Source of the DNA: Salinivibrio socompensis S35
GTDB lineage: Bacteria > Pseudomonadota > Gammaproteobacteria > Enterobacterales > Vibrionaceae
Direction of reading: 5' to 3'
NCBI RefSeq assembly: GCF_000513715.1
Contig: NZ_AQOD01000023.1
Span: 1-33,556 of the forward strand
Length of the DNA: 33,556 nt
Both the position numbers and the translations under genes were made by a program. Below the pieces are notes generated by a model. It was not told the DNA's origin. It ran no database searches and saw only the letters and a list, made by a program, of their open reading frames with translations. This document shows, one piece after another, positions 1 to 8,326 of this stretch. How positions within the stretch are numbered: position 1 is the stretch's first letter; every line of letters begins with the position of its first letter.

Positions 1-41
1 AATCCAACTCATTCCCGTCATCTGCACCACGCCCCAAGCGG

Positions 42-1370
42 CTAGAAGCAGCCCAGCGACACCCAAAAAATCCAGACTAAGGTCAATAGTTTTCCCATCA
101 TGCTCGCGGCCGGTTTATGACTGGGAAAAAGCTTGTGCCAGATCTGACCGGTATATATCCCAGCGCTTAATGCGGCTAAGTAGAGCAGATCGGGTAACTT
201 TAATGCTAACGCCAACAACGCCAGCAACCCACAGACCAATAACCACAGCCGACCGGTCGTCAGTAGCGGCCGATCTTTCCCTATGGTCACTGCATCTATT
301 TTCACGGTTGCCCAGGCCAAGCTGCTTCCTACCAAGGCGCCAATCACCACATCACTGGCAAAGTGAACGCCCAAATACATACGGTTAAGCCCCATCAAGG
401 TCGTCACTGCCAAAGCGAACAGTAACGACCCATATGCCTGCCCACGCGTGTTACGACGCTTGAGATACCATGCTGTTACAACGGCTGCCGCCAACAAGGT
501 ATGACCACTGGGCACCGTAAAACCACTTGCCTCACCGATTTGCAAGTCAGGCCATAGGTAAAACGGTCTTGGCATCGCAAACCCCGTTTTTAACGTGATA
601 GAGACAGCTGCCGCACTGATCAACAGAAATAGTAGTGACAGCGCCGATTTATGGCCACGAAAAATAAGAAATAGAGGCACCAAGGCAACATAAAACGCAA
701 TTTCTCCTAAAATGTTGACCAATCCGAATAGGCGTTTAGTCATTGAGCCCGCGACATCGCCCATGTGCGCCACTGCCGTTTGTAACCCAGAAACGAGGAC
801 ATATTGGCTCACATAAAAGGCGGGGGCTAAGGCGCTAAAATCTGCTAAGGCCGCCACATCACTGCTGGGCGTTTTTGCAGTCAGTGACCATAGTAACTCG
901 CCGCGATCTTTAAACCGATAGCGATAGTCGTCTGCCTGTGCAGGAGGCACTAACAAGGCTTTATCGATTTCAGACCCAAAATGCAGTGCCTGCCAGACGG
1001 GTAACACCCCGGTGCCATTGGCGTTCGAAACAACCGGTAACGGCGTTTGGCTTTGGCAAGCAAACAGCACACCGCGCTTATCTTTGTGAGCGACGTTCCC
1101 TACGTTGACGCGAATAGCGGTTTCTTCAAACACTTCCCGCGCCAAGGCACGCGTCGGTGACTCAGCCAAGTTCACTCGGCCGCCTGGTAGGCCATATCGT
1201 CCGGTCACTCTGTCTTTTATCAACAGGAGTCGCCCTGCCGGATCGGTAATCACACAGGCAACCCCTGCGATCCCTTGCTCTGTTGAAAACGTATTCTCAG
1301 TTTGCGCCAAGGCATAGCTCGACACCCAGCAACTAAATACTGACAATAGTACAGCGATACTCCGTTTCAT
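42..1370 (-). CDS. Nudix hydrolase-PAP2 phosphatase fusion, exported
   Basis: Predicted two-enzyme membrane protein of 442 residues. The chosen start gives a clear signal peptide (MKRSIAVLLS to ALAQ, residues 1-23) and has AGGAG just upstream; the frame is open 33 codons further but without those signs. A Nudix box lies at about 64-86 (G64, E70, R78-E79, E82-E83), with Ala85 where the family usually has Gly. Several membrane segments from about 215 carry a PAP2 phosphatase site: K261-x6-R268-P269, PSGH at 287-290, and N329-R330-x5-H336-x3-D340. PAP2 enzymes remove phosphate from lipid phosphates such as undecaprenyl pyrophosphate on the periplasmic side; Nudix enzymes cleave nucleoside-diphosphate-X bonds. 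The signal peptide implies that the Nudix domain is also periplasmic, which is unusual. The substrate is unknown. It is divergent from the nuclease gene at 1419, with only 48 bases between the starts. Confidence 0.88.
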   Translation of the reverse strand: MKRSIAVLLSVFSCWVSSYALAQTENTFSTEQGIAGVACVITDPAGRLLLIKDRVTGRYGLPGGRVNLAESPTRALAREVFEETAIRVNVGNVAHKDKRGVLFACQSQTPLPVVSNANGTGVLPVWQALHFGSEIDKALLVPPAQADDYRYRFKDRGELLWSLTAKTPSSDVAALADFSALAPAFYVSQYVLVSGLQTAVAHMGDVAGSMTKRLFGLVNILGEIAFYVALVPLFLIFRGHKSALSLLFLLISAAAVSITLKTGFAMPRPFYLWPDLQIGEASGFTVPSGHTLLAAAVVTAWYLKRRNTRGQAYGSLLFALAVTTLMGLNRMYLGVHFASDVVIGALVGSSLAWATVKIDAVTIGKDRPLLTTGRLWLLVCGLLALLALALKLPDLLYLAALSAGIYTGQIWHKLFPSHKPAASMMGKLLTLVWIFWVSLGCF

Positions 1371-1418
1371 TCGGCGGCTCCTGAATGCACGTGTCCTAAT
1401 GAAAGATAAGGAAAAAGA

Positions 1419-3032
1419 ATGACACAGCCAGACCCTCTCAGTCCCTATTATTACCATCATAACTTTCAAAGCTTGATCGGTTTAGTGTCTGAACGTGACT
1501 GGGATCTGCTCACAGACAAAGAACGGGCTTGGCTTACCTCCTTTCAACAGCTTAGCTTCAACGCCCAATGTTTGCTGGTCCGTTTATTGATGCGCCGCCA
1601 TGATTACTTCTTGGCCGACAAACTGACCTATTCCGAGCTCGGTGAAACGTGGCCTTTGCTCCACATCTTGGCCGATAACGGATTTGTCAGCATCACCGAT
1701 ACCGCGCCTGCTGAGGTCTTATTCAACGTGCTGAGTAAACCACAACTGATCGAGGCATTTCCTGCGGTGAATGTAGCGAAAAGTGCCAGTAAGACGCAGT
1801 GGCAAACCGCAATCACTGACACCTTTAGCGATCCGCTCGTTAGCCCCTACTCTCTGGTTGTCTGTCACCAGCCGGACATTCTCCCCGTGTTGTTGCTATT
1901 ATATTTTGGTAATTCACGCCAAGATTTGAGCCAATTTATCGTCGCCGAGCTCGGTATTCAGCAATTTGAATCTTACCCTGTCAGTCAGTCTGAGCGCTTG
2001 TTTCAACACCGCCAACAAATTGATGATTGGCTGCGTTTGTCTGCGCTTGACGACATTGCTTGGCAAGCAAAGAAAGCCAAGCGTCCAGCGTCTATTCTTG
2101 CGCTACAGTCACGCCTGCCTCAGCCGTTTGATTGGCCGCCACTTGAGCGCAAACGGCAACGGTTAGTCAATCGTATTGCCCGTGAGTTTGAGCGCCACGA
2201 TGACTTATCCTCCGCCTTATTGCTATACAAAACCACCACGCAACCGCCAAGCAGGGAGCGACAAGCTCGCATTTTGATTAAACAAGGCGCGCTTGATGAT
2301 GCGTCACTTATTATTGCGGCCATGCTCGACGCGCCACACGATGAAGAGGAATATGACGTCGCCTGTCGTATCGCCAAACAAAAGCCCGTTAGAGAGCACG
2401 GCCGTTTACTGCCAACACATTCCGTCAATCCTGCTGCATTCGAGACGGAGACATTGGCATTAACCCTGGAACAACGCGTAGAGTGGGAGGTGGCTGACTA
2501 TTATCGTCACCAAGGCTGGCAAGTATGGTATAGCGAAAACAGTTTGCTGAATGCGCTATTCGGGCTTTTCTTCTGGGATATTCTTTTTTTACCTATTAGA
2601 GGCGCTTTTGTGAATCCATTTCAACGTGGCCCGCGCGATCTTTATAGCGACGATTTTGTCACCAAAAGGCAGTCTCATATTGATGCCCGCTTGGCAAACA
2701 TGGGTCAAGCACGCGATTGGATAGCGCGCCACTATCAGCAAAAACAGGGGATCATTAACGATTGGGTCAACTGGTCCGTGATTGAGTGGCCACTACTTGA
2801 CGCGGCCCTGAACGCCCTCACTGACCGTCAGCTCAGCGCATGTTTCAGCCGTATCCTGTTCGATCGTCGCCATAATCGACGCGGTCACCCCGATTTGTTT
2901 ATGTGTCGAGACGATGCCTATCAATGGGTGGAAGTGAAAGGCCCAGGGGATGTGTTGCAGCCTCATCAGCGTCGCTGGCTCCAGTTTTTTCACCAGAACG
3001 GCATTTGTGCCAAGGTGACGTATATCACTTAG
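1419..3032 (+). CDS. VRR-NUC domain nuclease, bacterial FAN1-like
   Basis: Probable structure-specific DNA nuclease of 537 residues, the length of bacterial FAN1 homologues. The C-terminal VRR-NUC domain shows the PD...ExK nuclease signature: HPDLF near residue 490, then EVKGPGD near 505-511, followed by LQPHQRRWLQFF. The rest is helical, matching the SAP/TPR-like body of FAN1. FAN1 proteins cut 5' flaps and help repair interstrand cross-links; the role here is by family only. The start has AAGGA upstream (aaggaaaaagaatg). No LexA-like box is visible in the short gap to the divergent gene. The gene converges with the PilZ gene at 3101, and no clear hairpin terminator lies between them. Confidence 0.88.
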   Translation: MTQPDPLSPYYYHHNFQSLIGLVSERDWDLLTDKERAWLTSFQQLSFNAQCLLVRLLMRRHDYFLADKLTYSELGETWPLLHILADNGFVSITDTAPAEVLFNVLSKPQLIEAFPAVNVAKSASKTQWQTAITDTFSDPLVSPYSLVVCHQPDILPVLLLLYFGNSRQDLSQFIVAELGIQQFESYPVSQSERLFQHRQQIDDWLRLSALDDIAWQAKKAKRPASILALQSRLPQPFDWPPLERKRQRLVNRIAREFERHDDLSSALLLYKTTTQPPSRERQARILIKQGALDDASLIIAAMLDAPHDEEEYDVACRIAKQKPVREHGRLLPTHSVNPAAFETETLALTLEQRVEWEVADYYRHQGWQVWYSENSLLNALFGLFFWDILFLPIRGAFVNPFQRGPRDLYSDDFVTKRQSHIDARLANMGQARDWIARHYQQKQGIINDWVNWSVIEWPLLDAALNALTDRQLSACFSRILFDRRHNRRGHPDLFMCRDDAYQWVEVKGPGDVLQPHQRRWLQFFHQNGICAKVTYIT

Positions 3033-3100
3033 GCTACATCAAACAGCTAGTCAGTCTATCTAACCATCAATAATAACAACGAACAGCAAGTGTGACACTG

Positions 3101-3838
3101 TCACTCAGCATCCTCGGTGTGTAGGTTAAAGATGTAGTGCGAGCCATCATAGACGAGTCGTTTAATCAAGGCTTCGCATTGTTTTAGGCCGCTGCGGTCA
3201 AACGACACCCCGTAGCGTTGCATCCCCCATTTTTTCTGACGGTTTTCCACTTGCCCGCTTAAGACAAAGCAATCATCGCTATCCGGTGCCTGGATTTGTA
3301 TTGCGATTTGATGGTGCTTTTCAAACACGGGCGCAATGGCATCAAAACTAAACCCACAACCACCTGCAGAAATGTCGGTGAGATTGACCGACAAACGACG
3401 ACTACCTAAAGGGACTTCCCCTTTCACATTCAACTCATAGCGATTATCTTTGCGCTGTTGAATTAATTTGGCTTGCTGAGGCAAATCAACCATCACGAGA
3501 TTAACGGGTGCTTTGAGTACAGTGGAAATTTTGGACGCAAACCGCACTTTCGCGCCTTCGCCCTCATCAGAAACTGCATCAACCGCAAGGCGATAGCCCT
3601 CGATAAAAAATTGGTTAACCTGGTTGAGGTTTTCAGTTGGTAGAGAAAAGAACAGCCGCTTATCGCCATCAAAACCAATAAAGGTACATTCACAGCGATA
3701 TGTTTGTCCCACCGGGGTTTTAATTTGTACCTGGGTGGTGGTTCCGTGTTTCATGAACGCCACGGCCCGCAGCCCAATGACGGTATCCTCTCTTATGGTT
3801 CTATATTTTTTGGCTTTAAGCTGAGGCAAAGACTGCAT
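3101..3838 (-). CDS. PilZ domain protein, YcgR-like c-di-GMP receptor
   Basis: Cytoplasmic c-di-GMP binding protein of 245 residues. An N-terminal YcgR/PilZN-type beta domain (about 20-115) is followed by a PilZ domain (about 125-235). The PilZ ligand motifs are intact: RxxxR at R129-R133 and DxSxxG at D155-S157-G160. In Vibrionaceae such two-domain proteins act as flagellar brakes or regulators of surface traits. Here it could read out c-di-GMP set by the HD-GYP proteins further along the window; that link is inference. The start codon has only a weak ribosome site. The gene is 134 bases upstream of the DUF945 gene's stop, on the same strand, and is probably its own unit. Confidence 0.88.
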   Translation of the reverse strand: MQSLPQLKAKKYRTIREDTVIGLRAVAFMKHGTTTQVQIKTPVGQTYRCECTFIGFDGDKRLFFSLPTENLNQVNQFFIEGYRLAVDAVSDEGEGAKVRFASKISTVLKAPVNLVMVDLPQQAKLIQQRKDNRYELNVKGEVPLGSRRLSVNLTDISAGGCGFSFDAIAPVFEKHHQIAIQIQAPDSDDCFVLSGQVENRQKKWGMQRYGVSFDRSGLKQCEALIKRLVYDGSHYIFNLHTEDAE

Positions 3839-3908
3839 TATTCTAAATTCTTGCGGTTGAGAGAAAAAAGGTAACGGTCAGTACTGCCCCATTACCACTT
3901 GGAAGCTA

Positions 3909-3940
3909 TGACGCGCACGTCATGGGTTATTGGCGCGTCA
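3909..3940. repeat. 8-bp inverted repeat, TGACGCGC...GCGCGTCA
   Basis: A perfect 8-base inverted repeat with a 16-base loop lies in the gap between the PilZ and DUF945 genes. No T-run follows on either strand, so it is not a standard intrinsic terminator. It could be an operator or a Rho-dependent stop for the DUF945 transcript. Confidence 0.3.
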
Positions 3941-3972
3941 AGATATTACACGTTGACGATAACAGTCGTTGA

Positions 3973-5259
3973 CTAAAGCAAGAACATCACAAACTGCATT
4001 AAGGGGACCGCATTGCCGTTCGATGCCACCACTTGATTACCCTCAATCTGGGCTGTTAGCGTTGTTTGTTGATCCGACTGCGTGACAAATCCTGCACTGG
4101 ATAAGTGATGGACTTTTTCTCGCCATGCCGAACGTGATAGCAGCACATTGGGTACCGCGACATCCAAATTACCGGATAACTGACTGACCAGCTGGTTTAG
4201 GCCAAATTCACCAGCAGCGTCGCCTCCACTGAGGTTAAAGCGCATATCAACGCTCACATCCCCTTCTGGAAGTGTCAGACTCGCCGGCGACAAATTAACC
4301 GATAATCCCGATTGCAACAAATCCACGACCGCTCGCTCCATCGCTGATGCGCTTCCCGGTGCACCACCTTCTTGCCACTGTGACGACAGCAATGCAATCT
4401 GAGACATCGCCGTGTAATCCAGATGGTTCGCATCCAACGCTACCACTAAGTTGCGCCAACGGGTTTGATCCGGCAAGGTTATCTCACCAACAGTGAGCTG
4501 ATTAGTATTATTCAGCTTGCGCGGTGACGCCGACTCAACCAACTCATTACCAATTTCAAGCTTAACCTGGGCAAGTTGAGCCGTTTGACCTTCGCCGTTT
4601 CCCAGCTGCGCTTGCTCAATTGAAAGCGACTGGTTACCAATCCACAGACTGTCTTGCAGATACCCTTTTCCGCTCCCCGTCACGGTATCAACTTTTAACT
4701 GCTGGCCGTTATCATCATTAAACGCGAGGGCAGGCAGTAAGAAGGATGCATTAACGCGTCCTTTGCGATCAATCTCGCCTTTAACGCTCAGCTCACTGGC
4801 GGTTAGGTTACTGTTTGCCTCCGACAGCGAGAAGGGGGCAACGGTAAGATGATAGTCAGAGGCACCTGTCATTAAGGTATCAAGATCCAGGCGAATCGGT
4901 GTCGGGTTACCTGGCCACATCTTTTGCGTGATCGCTTGTAGATCTGGCGTCATAACGAGCGTATTGCTCGACGAGACCCCCAGTACACCATGGGAGATAT
5001 CCGATGCTACCTCATATGCAACCGGCAACCCCGACTGCTCCAATAGCGCTTTGCTCTCACCCTTAAACTGCACCCGGGTAACCGCTTGCGAGCTTAAATA
5101 ACCTCGCTCATAAGTCTGTTGCTCGAGCGTAAAATCTGCGGTTGCGCGTTGATCCACTTCGCGCTCATACATTGAATGCGCAATTTGGCCCGTTGCAAAT
5201 GGCCAACACGCGACCACCGCAAGCCCGCCGGCAATAGCGCCATACTTTCCTAAAAACAT
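3973..5259 (-). CDS. DUF945 (YdgA-type) envelope protein
   Basis: Protein of 428 residues from the chosen start, which sits behind GGAG with good spacing and opens directly on a membrane anchor (MFLGKYGAIAGGLAVVACWPF). The frame is open 27 codons further upstream, but that extension lacks such support. After the anchor come alternating beta-rich segments typical of the DUF945/YdgA family, a periplasmic protein group of poorly known function. There are no catalytic motifs. The C-terminal part (NLDVAVPNVLL onward) is also typical of the family. It lies upstream of the PilZ gene on the same strand. A region with possible decayed coding sequence follows to the right. Confidence 0.8.
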   Translation of the reverse strand: MFLGKYGAIAGGLAVVACWPFATGQIAHSMYEREVDQRATADFTLEQQTYERGYLSSQAVTRVQFKGESKALLEQSGLPVAYEVASDISHGVLGVSSSNTLVMTPDLQAITQKMWPGNPTPIRLDLDTLMTGASDYHLTVAPFSLSEANSNLTASELSVKGEIDRKGRVNASFLLPALAFNDDNGQQLKVDTVTGSGKGYLQDSLWIGNQSLSIEQAQLGNGEGQTAQLAQVKLEIGNELVESASPRKLNNTNQLTVGEITLPDQTRWRNLVVALDANHLDYTAMSQIALLSSQWQEGGAPGSASAMERAVVDLLQSGLSVNLSPASLTLPEGDVSVDMRFNLSGGDAAGEFGLNQLVSQLSGNLDVAVPNVLLSRSAWREKVHHLSSAGFVTQSDQQTTLTAQIEGNQVVASNGNAVPLMQFVMFLL

Positions 5260-5443
5260 GTCTTTTTGCTCCAAGGGCAAGAAAAAACCAGTGTAACCAA
5301 AAATGGACGCTGAGGGTAATAGACTAATACGTTGAGGCACATGCTAAGCCAGCCAGCAAACATAACAATGGCTATTCGCTGTAAAATGCGATTATCTTAT
5401 AACTGAGACTTACCACGCCTCTCAGGCAATCGCGGCACGTGCC

Positions 5444-5473
5444 CAAGTACTGATTGATCAAGTACTGATTGAT
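5444..5473. repeat. 15-bp perfect tandem repeat (two copies)
   Basis: Two adjacent identical copies of CAAGTACTGATTGAT. The unit is a multiple of three, so in the frame that reads through it the effect is an in-frame duplication of five residues (QVLID). It lies in a stretch with no intact gene. Slippage or assembly duplication are both possible. Confidence 0.9.
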
Positions 5474-5474
5474 A

Positions 5475-5706
5475 ATGAAGGGGCCCTTAAAGCTGGCGTT
5501 GTTTTTCGTTACTTTAGGCTGTAACGAGTCTCTTTACATTGAGCGTTTGACGGTGTTGCTCGGTATGCCAGAGCACATATTGTAACTACTGATTTAGCCA
5601 GCTTTCCGCCGATGTATTGAATGCGATAGAAAGCCGTGACGTTTTGGCAGAATATGTTCATGAATGTCGACCATTTCGCATCATTACCGCGGGTAAACAC
5701 CTATAA
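5475..5706 (+). pseudogene. Possible broken small lipoprotein-like gene
   Basis: The 480 bases between the DUF945 start and the kinase at 5740 hold no intact gene, but coding-like sequence is spread over three frames. From 5475 a frame opens with MKGPLKLALFFVTLGC (signal or lipobox-like) and continues to a stop at 5583. The frame from about 5582 gives VTTDLAS. The frame from about 5596 gives SQLSADVLNAIESRDVLAEY and ends at the TAA at 5704. Joined, they would make a protein of about 76 residues with two indels. A further coding-like frame, QAIAARAQVLIDQVLIDNEG, lies upstream at about 5426-5512. No good ribosome site precedes 5475. I recognise no family, so this is a tentative reading. Confidence 0.3.
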
Positions 5707-5739
5707 TCAAAGGGTATTCGCGGCAAATCGGCAAAGTGT

Positions 5740-7695
5740 ATGAACCCTTACGTGATATTGTGCATTGATCAAGACCCTCTGGTGGTGGAAAAGCTGTCTC
5801 ACGACCTCGCCCCGTTTCGCGATGTGTTTGACCTATGCAGTGCTGACACGCCAGACGATGCCTATACGCTGCTAAGCGACTTGGAAGCCAATGAGCAGCA
5901 GGTGGCGTTACTGATCTGTCATAACGTGCCGGGGGATAATGATGGCATTGATTTACTCGTCAACGTTGACAATCATGCTGCTAGCCAAGGGGCACGTACT
6001 ATTTTGCTCAGCGAAGCGCCGCAGTATGATGTGATTTTACAGGCAGTGAATGAAGGCCGATTAAATTATTGCATGCATAAGCCTTGGCGAGCAGATGAGC
6101 TGCAGCGCGTGGCAGAGAAAGAGCTCACAACTTATGTTCTGCGTCATTGCCAACACGATCTCCTGCGTTATAGCGAGGTATTGGATCATCGCACCTTATT
6201 GGATGCGCAGGTTGAACGTGAAATTAACCAATTCCAGTCCCAACTACTCGCACCGGCCGAGACCGATAAAGCGGCGATTGCCGACCGGGTGATTGCTGGC
6301 CTTTATGCCTTTTTTGACGGTAACGACGAAAGCCGTGCCTGCCGAACCTACAGTGCTAACCATGTTCTCACCAAAGAAAACCAAGACAACGCGTTTTTAT
6401 GGTTTATTGCCGAAGGCAACGTGGGGCTCTATAAAACCGATGATGAAGGACAAGCACACCATGTTTCGACCCTCTCGTCCGGCAGCTTGATTGGCAGTAT
6501 GTCATTTGTGACTGGCGATGTTTCTTTCTCTACGGGTCGCACGCTCACTCGCACCCGGGTGATCAAAATCGACCACGCGCTATTTAGCAAAATAATGACC
6601 AGTCGCTCAGAGCTGTTACCCCTGTTTATTCAATATTTACTCTTGCATTTTAACCAACGCTTAAAGCGCAGTATTGATACCGAAATCCAACTACAGCAAA
6701 CCCTCGCCTCGCTGGATGAAGCCAATCGCCAGTTGTTGGAAAAAGAAAAAATGGCATTACTGGGTCAGCTCGTCGCTGGTGTCGCACACGAGCTCAATAA
6801 TCCTGTTTCCGCGATTTTACGCAATAGCGACGCACTCGCCGACGCTTTAGAGCACGTAGCGCAGACGCCACTTGATGCAGCCAGTCGCGAACAAGCCCTC
6901 GCCCTGTTGCAAAACAACCGCGATAGCATACCGTTATCAACCGCCACTGCGCGAGCACACACACGTACGTTAAGCGAAATCACCGGCAATAAACGTATGG
7001 CACGAGATCTAGTGAATATTGGCTTGTATCAGCAAGACACGGTGACCGACTGGCAACAACGTTTGGGGACGCATTTTGACACTGAGTTGGCGACCTGGAA
7101 GCAATATGCCCGCTGTGGTCGCCTATTACGCTCTAATCATGTATGTGCGGCCCGGATCGCCGATCTGGTCAAAGGCTTACGCACCTATGCGCGCCAAGAC
7201 AGTGAACAGCGCCAGCGTACCCATATTATCGAAAGCATTGACGATACCCTGACCTTATTTGAGCACCGGCTCAAGTCGCATCAATTAGAAAAATACTATG
7301 ACTGGGTCCCTGACATTATCACTCAGCCATCAGCCTTAGCACAGGTTTGGACCAACCTCATCGCCAACGCACTGGATGCGATGCCAGAGCCGGGGATGCT
7401 TACCGTGACCGTAAAAACCCTTAACGACCAAGCGTCTGGCATGATTCAGGTATCGATCACGGACACTGGGATAGGGATGACGCAAGCACAGCAAGAAAAA
7501 ATGTTCGCGTTAAATTACACCACCAAACGCGAGGGGCATTTTGGATTAGGCATTGGCCTGACCATGTGCCAGACCATTGTTCATCAGCAAGGGGGCGATA
7601 TTCAGGTTCGCTCCCAACTCGGTGTCGGCACCACGATGACAGTGACTCTGCCCATTGAACTCCCCGCCTCTGCCAGTAAGGAGCCACCAGTATGA
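5740..7695 (+). CDS. REC-cNMP-like-histidine kinase with degenerate receiver
   Basis: Soluble sensor kinase of 651 residues with no membrane segment. In order: a receiver-like domain (1-125), a linker, a cyclic-nucleotide-binding-like beta domain (about 185-305), a coiled coil, a HisKA domain with H350 (HELNNP), a long insert, and a HATPase (NLIANALDAM, DTGIGM, GLGIGL). The receiver resembles the separate response regulator encoded next. The two align without gaps to residue 61, where the regulator has its phospho-accepting Asp and this protein has His. The nearby Lys (HKPW) and the acidic Asp10 and Asp12 remain. The cNMP fold lacks the usual Arg-Ala of the phosphate cassette, so the ligand may differ. 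The gene overlaps the regulator gene by 4 bases, so the two are translationally coupled partners. The start has a weak ribosome site. Confidence 0.88.
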   Translation: MNPYVILCIDQDPLVVEKLSHDLAPFRDVFDLCSADTPDDAYTLLSDLEANEQQVALLICHNVPGDNDGIDLLVNVDNHAASQGARTILLSEAPQYDVILQAVNEGRLNYCMHKPWRADELQRVAEKELTTYVLRHCQHDLLRYSEVLDHRTLLDAQVEREINQFQSQLLAPAETDKAAIADRVIAGLYAFFDGNDESRACRTYSANHVLTKENQDNAFLWFIAEGNVGLYKTDDEGQAHHVSTLSSGSLIGSMSFVTGDVSFSTGRTLTRTRVIKIDHALFSKIMTSRSELLPLFIQYLLLHFNQRLKRSIDTEIQLQQTLASLDEANRQLLEKEKMALLGQLVAGVAHELNNPVSAILRNSDALADALEHVAQTPLDAASREQALALLQNNRDSIPLSTATARAHTRTLSEITGNKRMARDLVNIGLYQQDTVTDWQQRLGTHFDTELATWKQYARCGRLLRSNHVCAARIADLVKGLRTYARQDSEQRQRTHIIESIDDTLTLFEHRLKSHQLEKYYDWVPDIITQPSALAQVWTNLIANALDAMPEPGMLTVTVKTLNDQASGMIQVSITDTGIGMTQAQQEKMFALNYTTKREGHFGLGIGLTMCQTIVHQQGGDIQVRSQLGVGTTMTVTLPIELPASASKEPPV

Positions 7696-8192
7696 GCCAA
7701 TATTTAATTTTATGTGTCGATGATGAACGGGATGTACTCGACAGCGTGGTTGATGATTTACAAGGCTTTGCCGATCACTTTGAGATCGAAGCGGCCGAGT
7801 CAGTCACCGAGGCACGCGATGTGATTCACGATATGGCAGCGGAAGGAACACAACTTGCGCTCATTCTGTGTGATCACATTATGCCAGGCGAATTAGGCGT
7901 CGATTTTCTCATTGAGCTGGCTAATCAGCCTCAGACTGCTCGGCACGCAAGATCTTACTCACTGGTCAAGCTGGACTGGAAGATACAGTATCAGCGGTAA
8001 ATCATGCCAGTTTGCACTATTAACTTGGCAAAGCCGTGGCAGAAAGACACCTTGGTGAGTGTGGTGACCGATCAATTAACCAGTTACATGGTTGCCCACG
8101 AACCCAATTTGTTTCCTTGGGCTAGCGTCCTCGATACGCCGCGTGTCGTGGAAGCGATTAACAAAAATAAGTGGGATATGGGCGGTGAATAG
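7692..8192 (+). CDS. Single-domain response regulator, two compensating frameshifts
   Basis: Cognate response regulator for the kinase upstream, about 166 residues once the frame is repaired. Strong ribosome site AAGGAG; the start overlaps the kinase stop. The receiver shows D10-D11, the phospho-acceptor D61 (LILCDHIMPGE), then Thr in KILLTGQAG and Lys in YYLAKPW. As given, the frame loses one base near 7940, reads 20-odd wrong codons to a TAA at 7998, and regains frame by one extra base near 8026 (tattaactt where tattactt is expected). The true middle segment, KILLTGQAGLEDTVSAVNHA, is readable in the shifted frame. No DNA-binding output domain follows. The tail (to WDMGGE) is short, so the output probably acts through protein contact. 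Sequencing error is likelier than decay. Confidence 0.8.
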
Positions 8193-8264
8193 CGTCTATT
8201 TATTTCTATTACCTCGCATTGGGTCAGAAATAGGTAAAAAAGCCTAAATGACGGGTGGATATGC

Positions 8265-8292
8265 TTGTTTCAGCGCGCAATCGTCTTATAGA
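8265..8292 (+). promoter_or_regulatory. Putative sigma-70 promoter of the OMP gene
   Basis: TTGTTT, a 16-base spacer, then TATAGA, ending 34 bases before the ATG at 8327. This lies in the only gap between the response regulator and the barrel gene. Confidence 0.4.
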
Positions 8293-8326
8293 ATGATTTC
8301 AACACCAATAACAAGTGGAATTGATA

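Noticed and set aside
2120-2428. 102-codon frame on - within the VRR-NUC gene
   Set aside because: Shadow frame with Ser/Cys/Arg-rich composition typical of antisense reading.
3061-3110. Small hairpin GTGAC-act-GTCAC between VRR-NUC and PilZ genes
   Set aside because: Only five pairs, no T-run on either strand; too weak to call a terminator.
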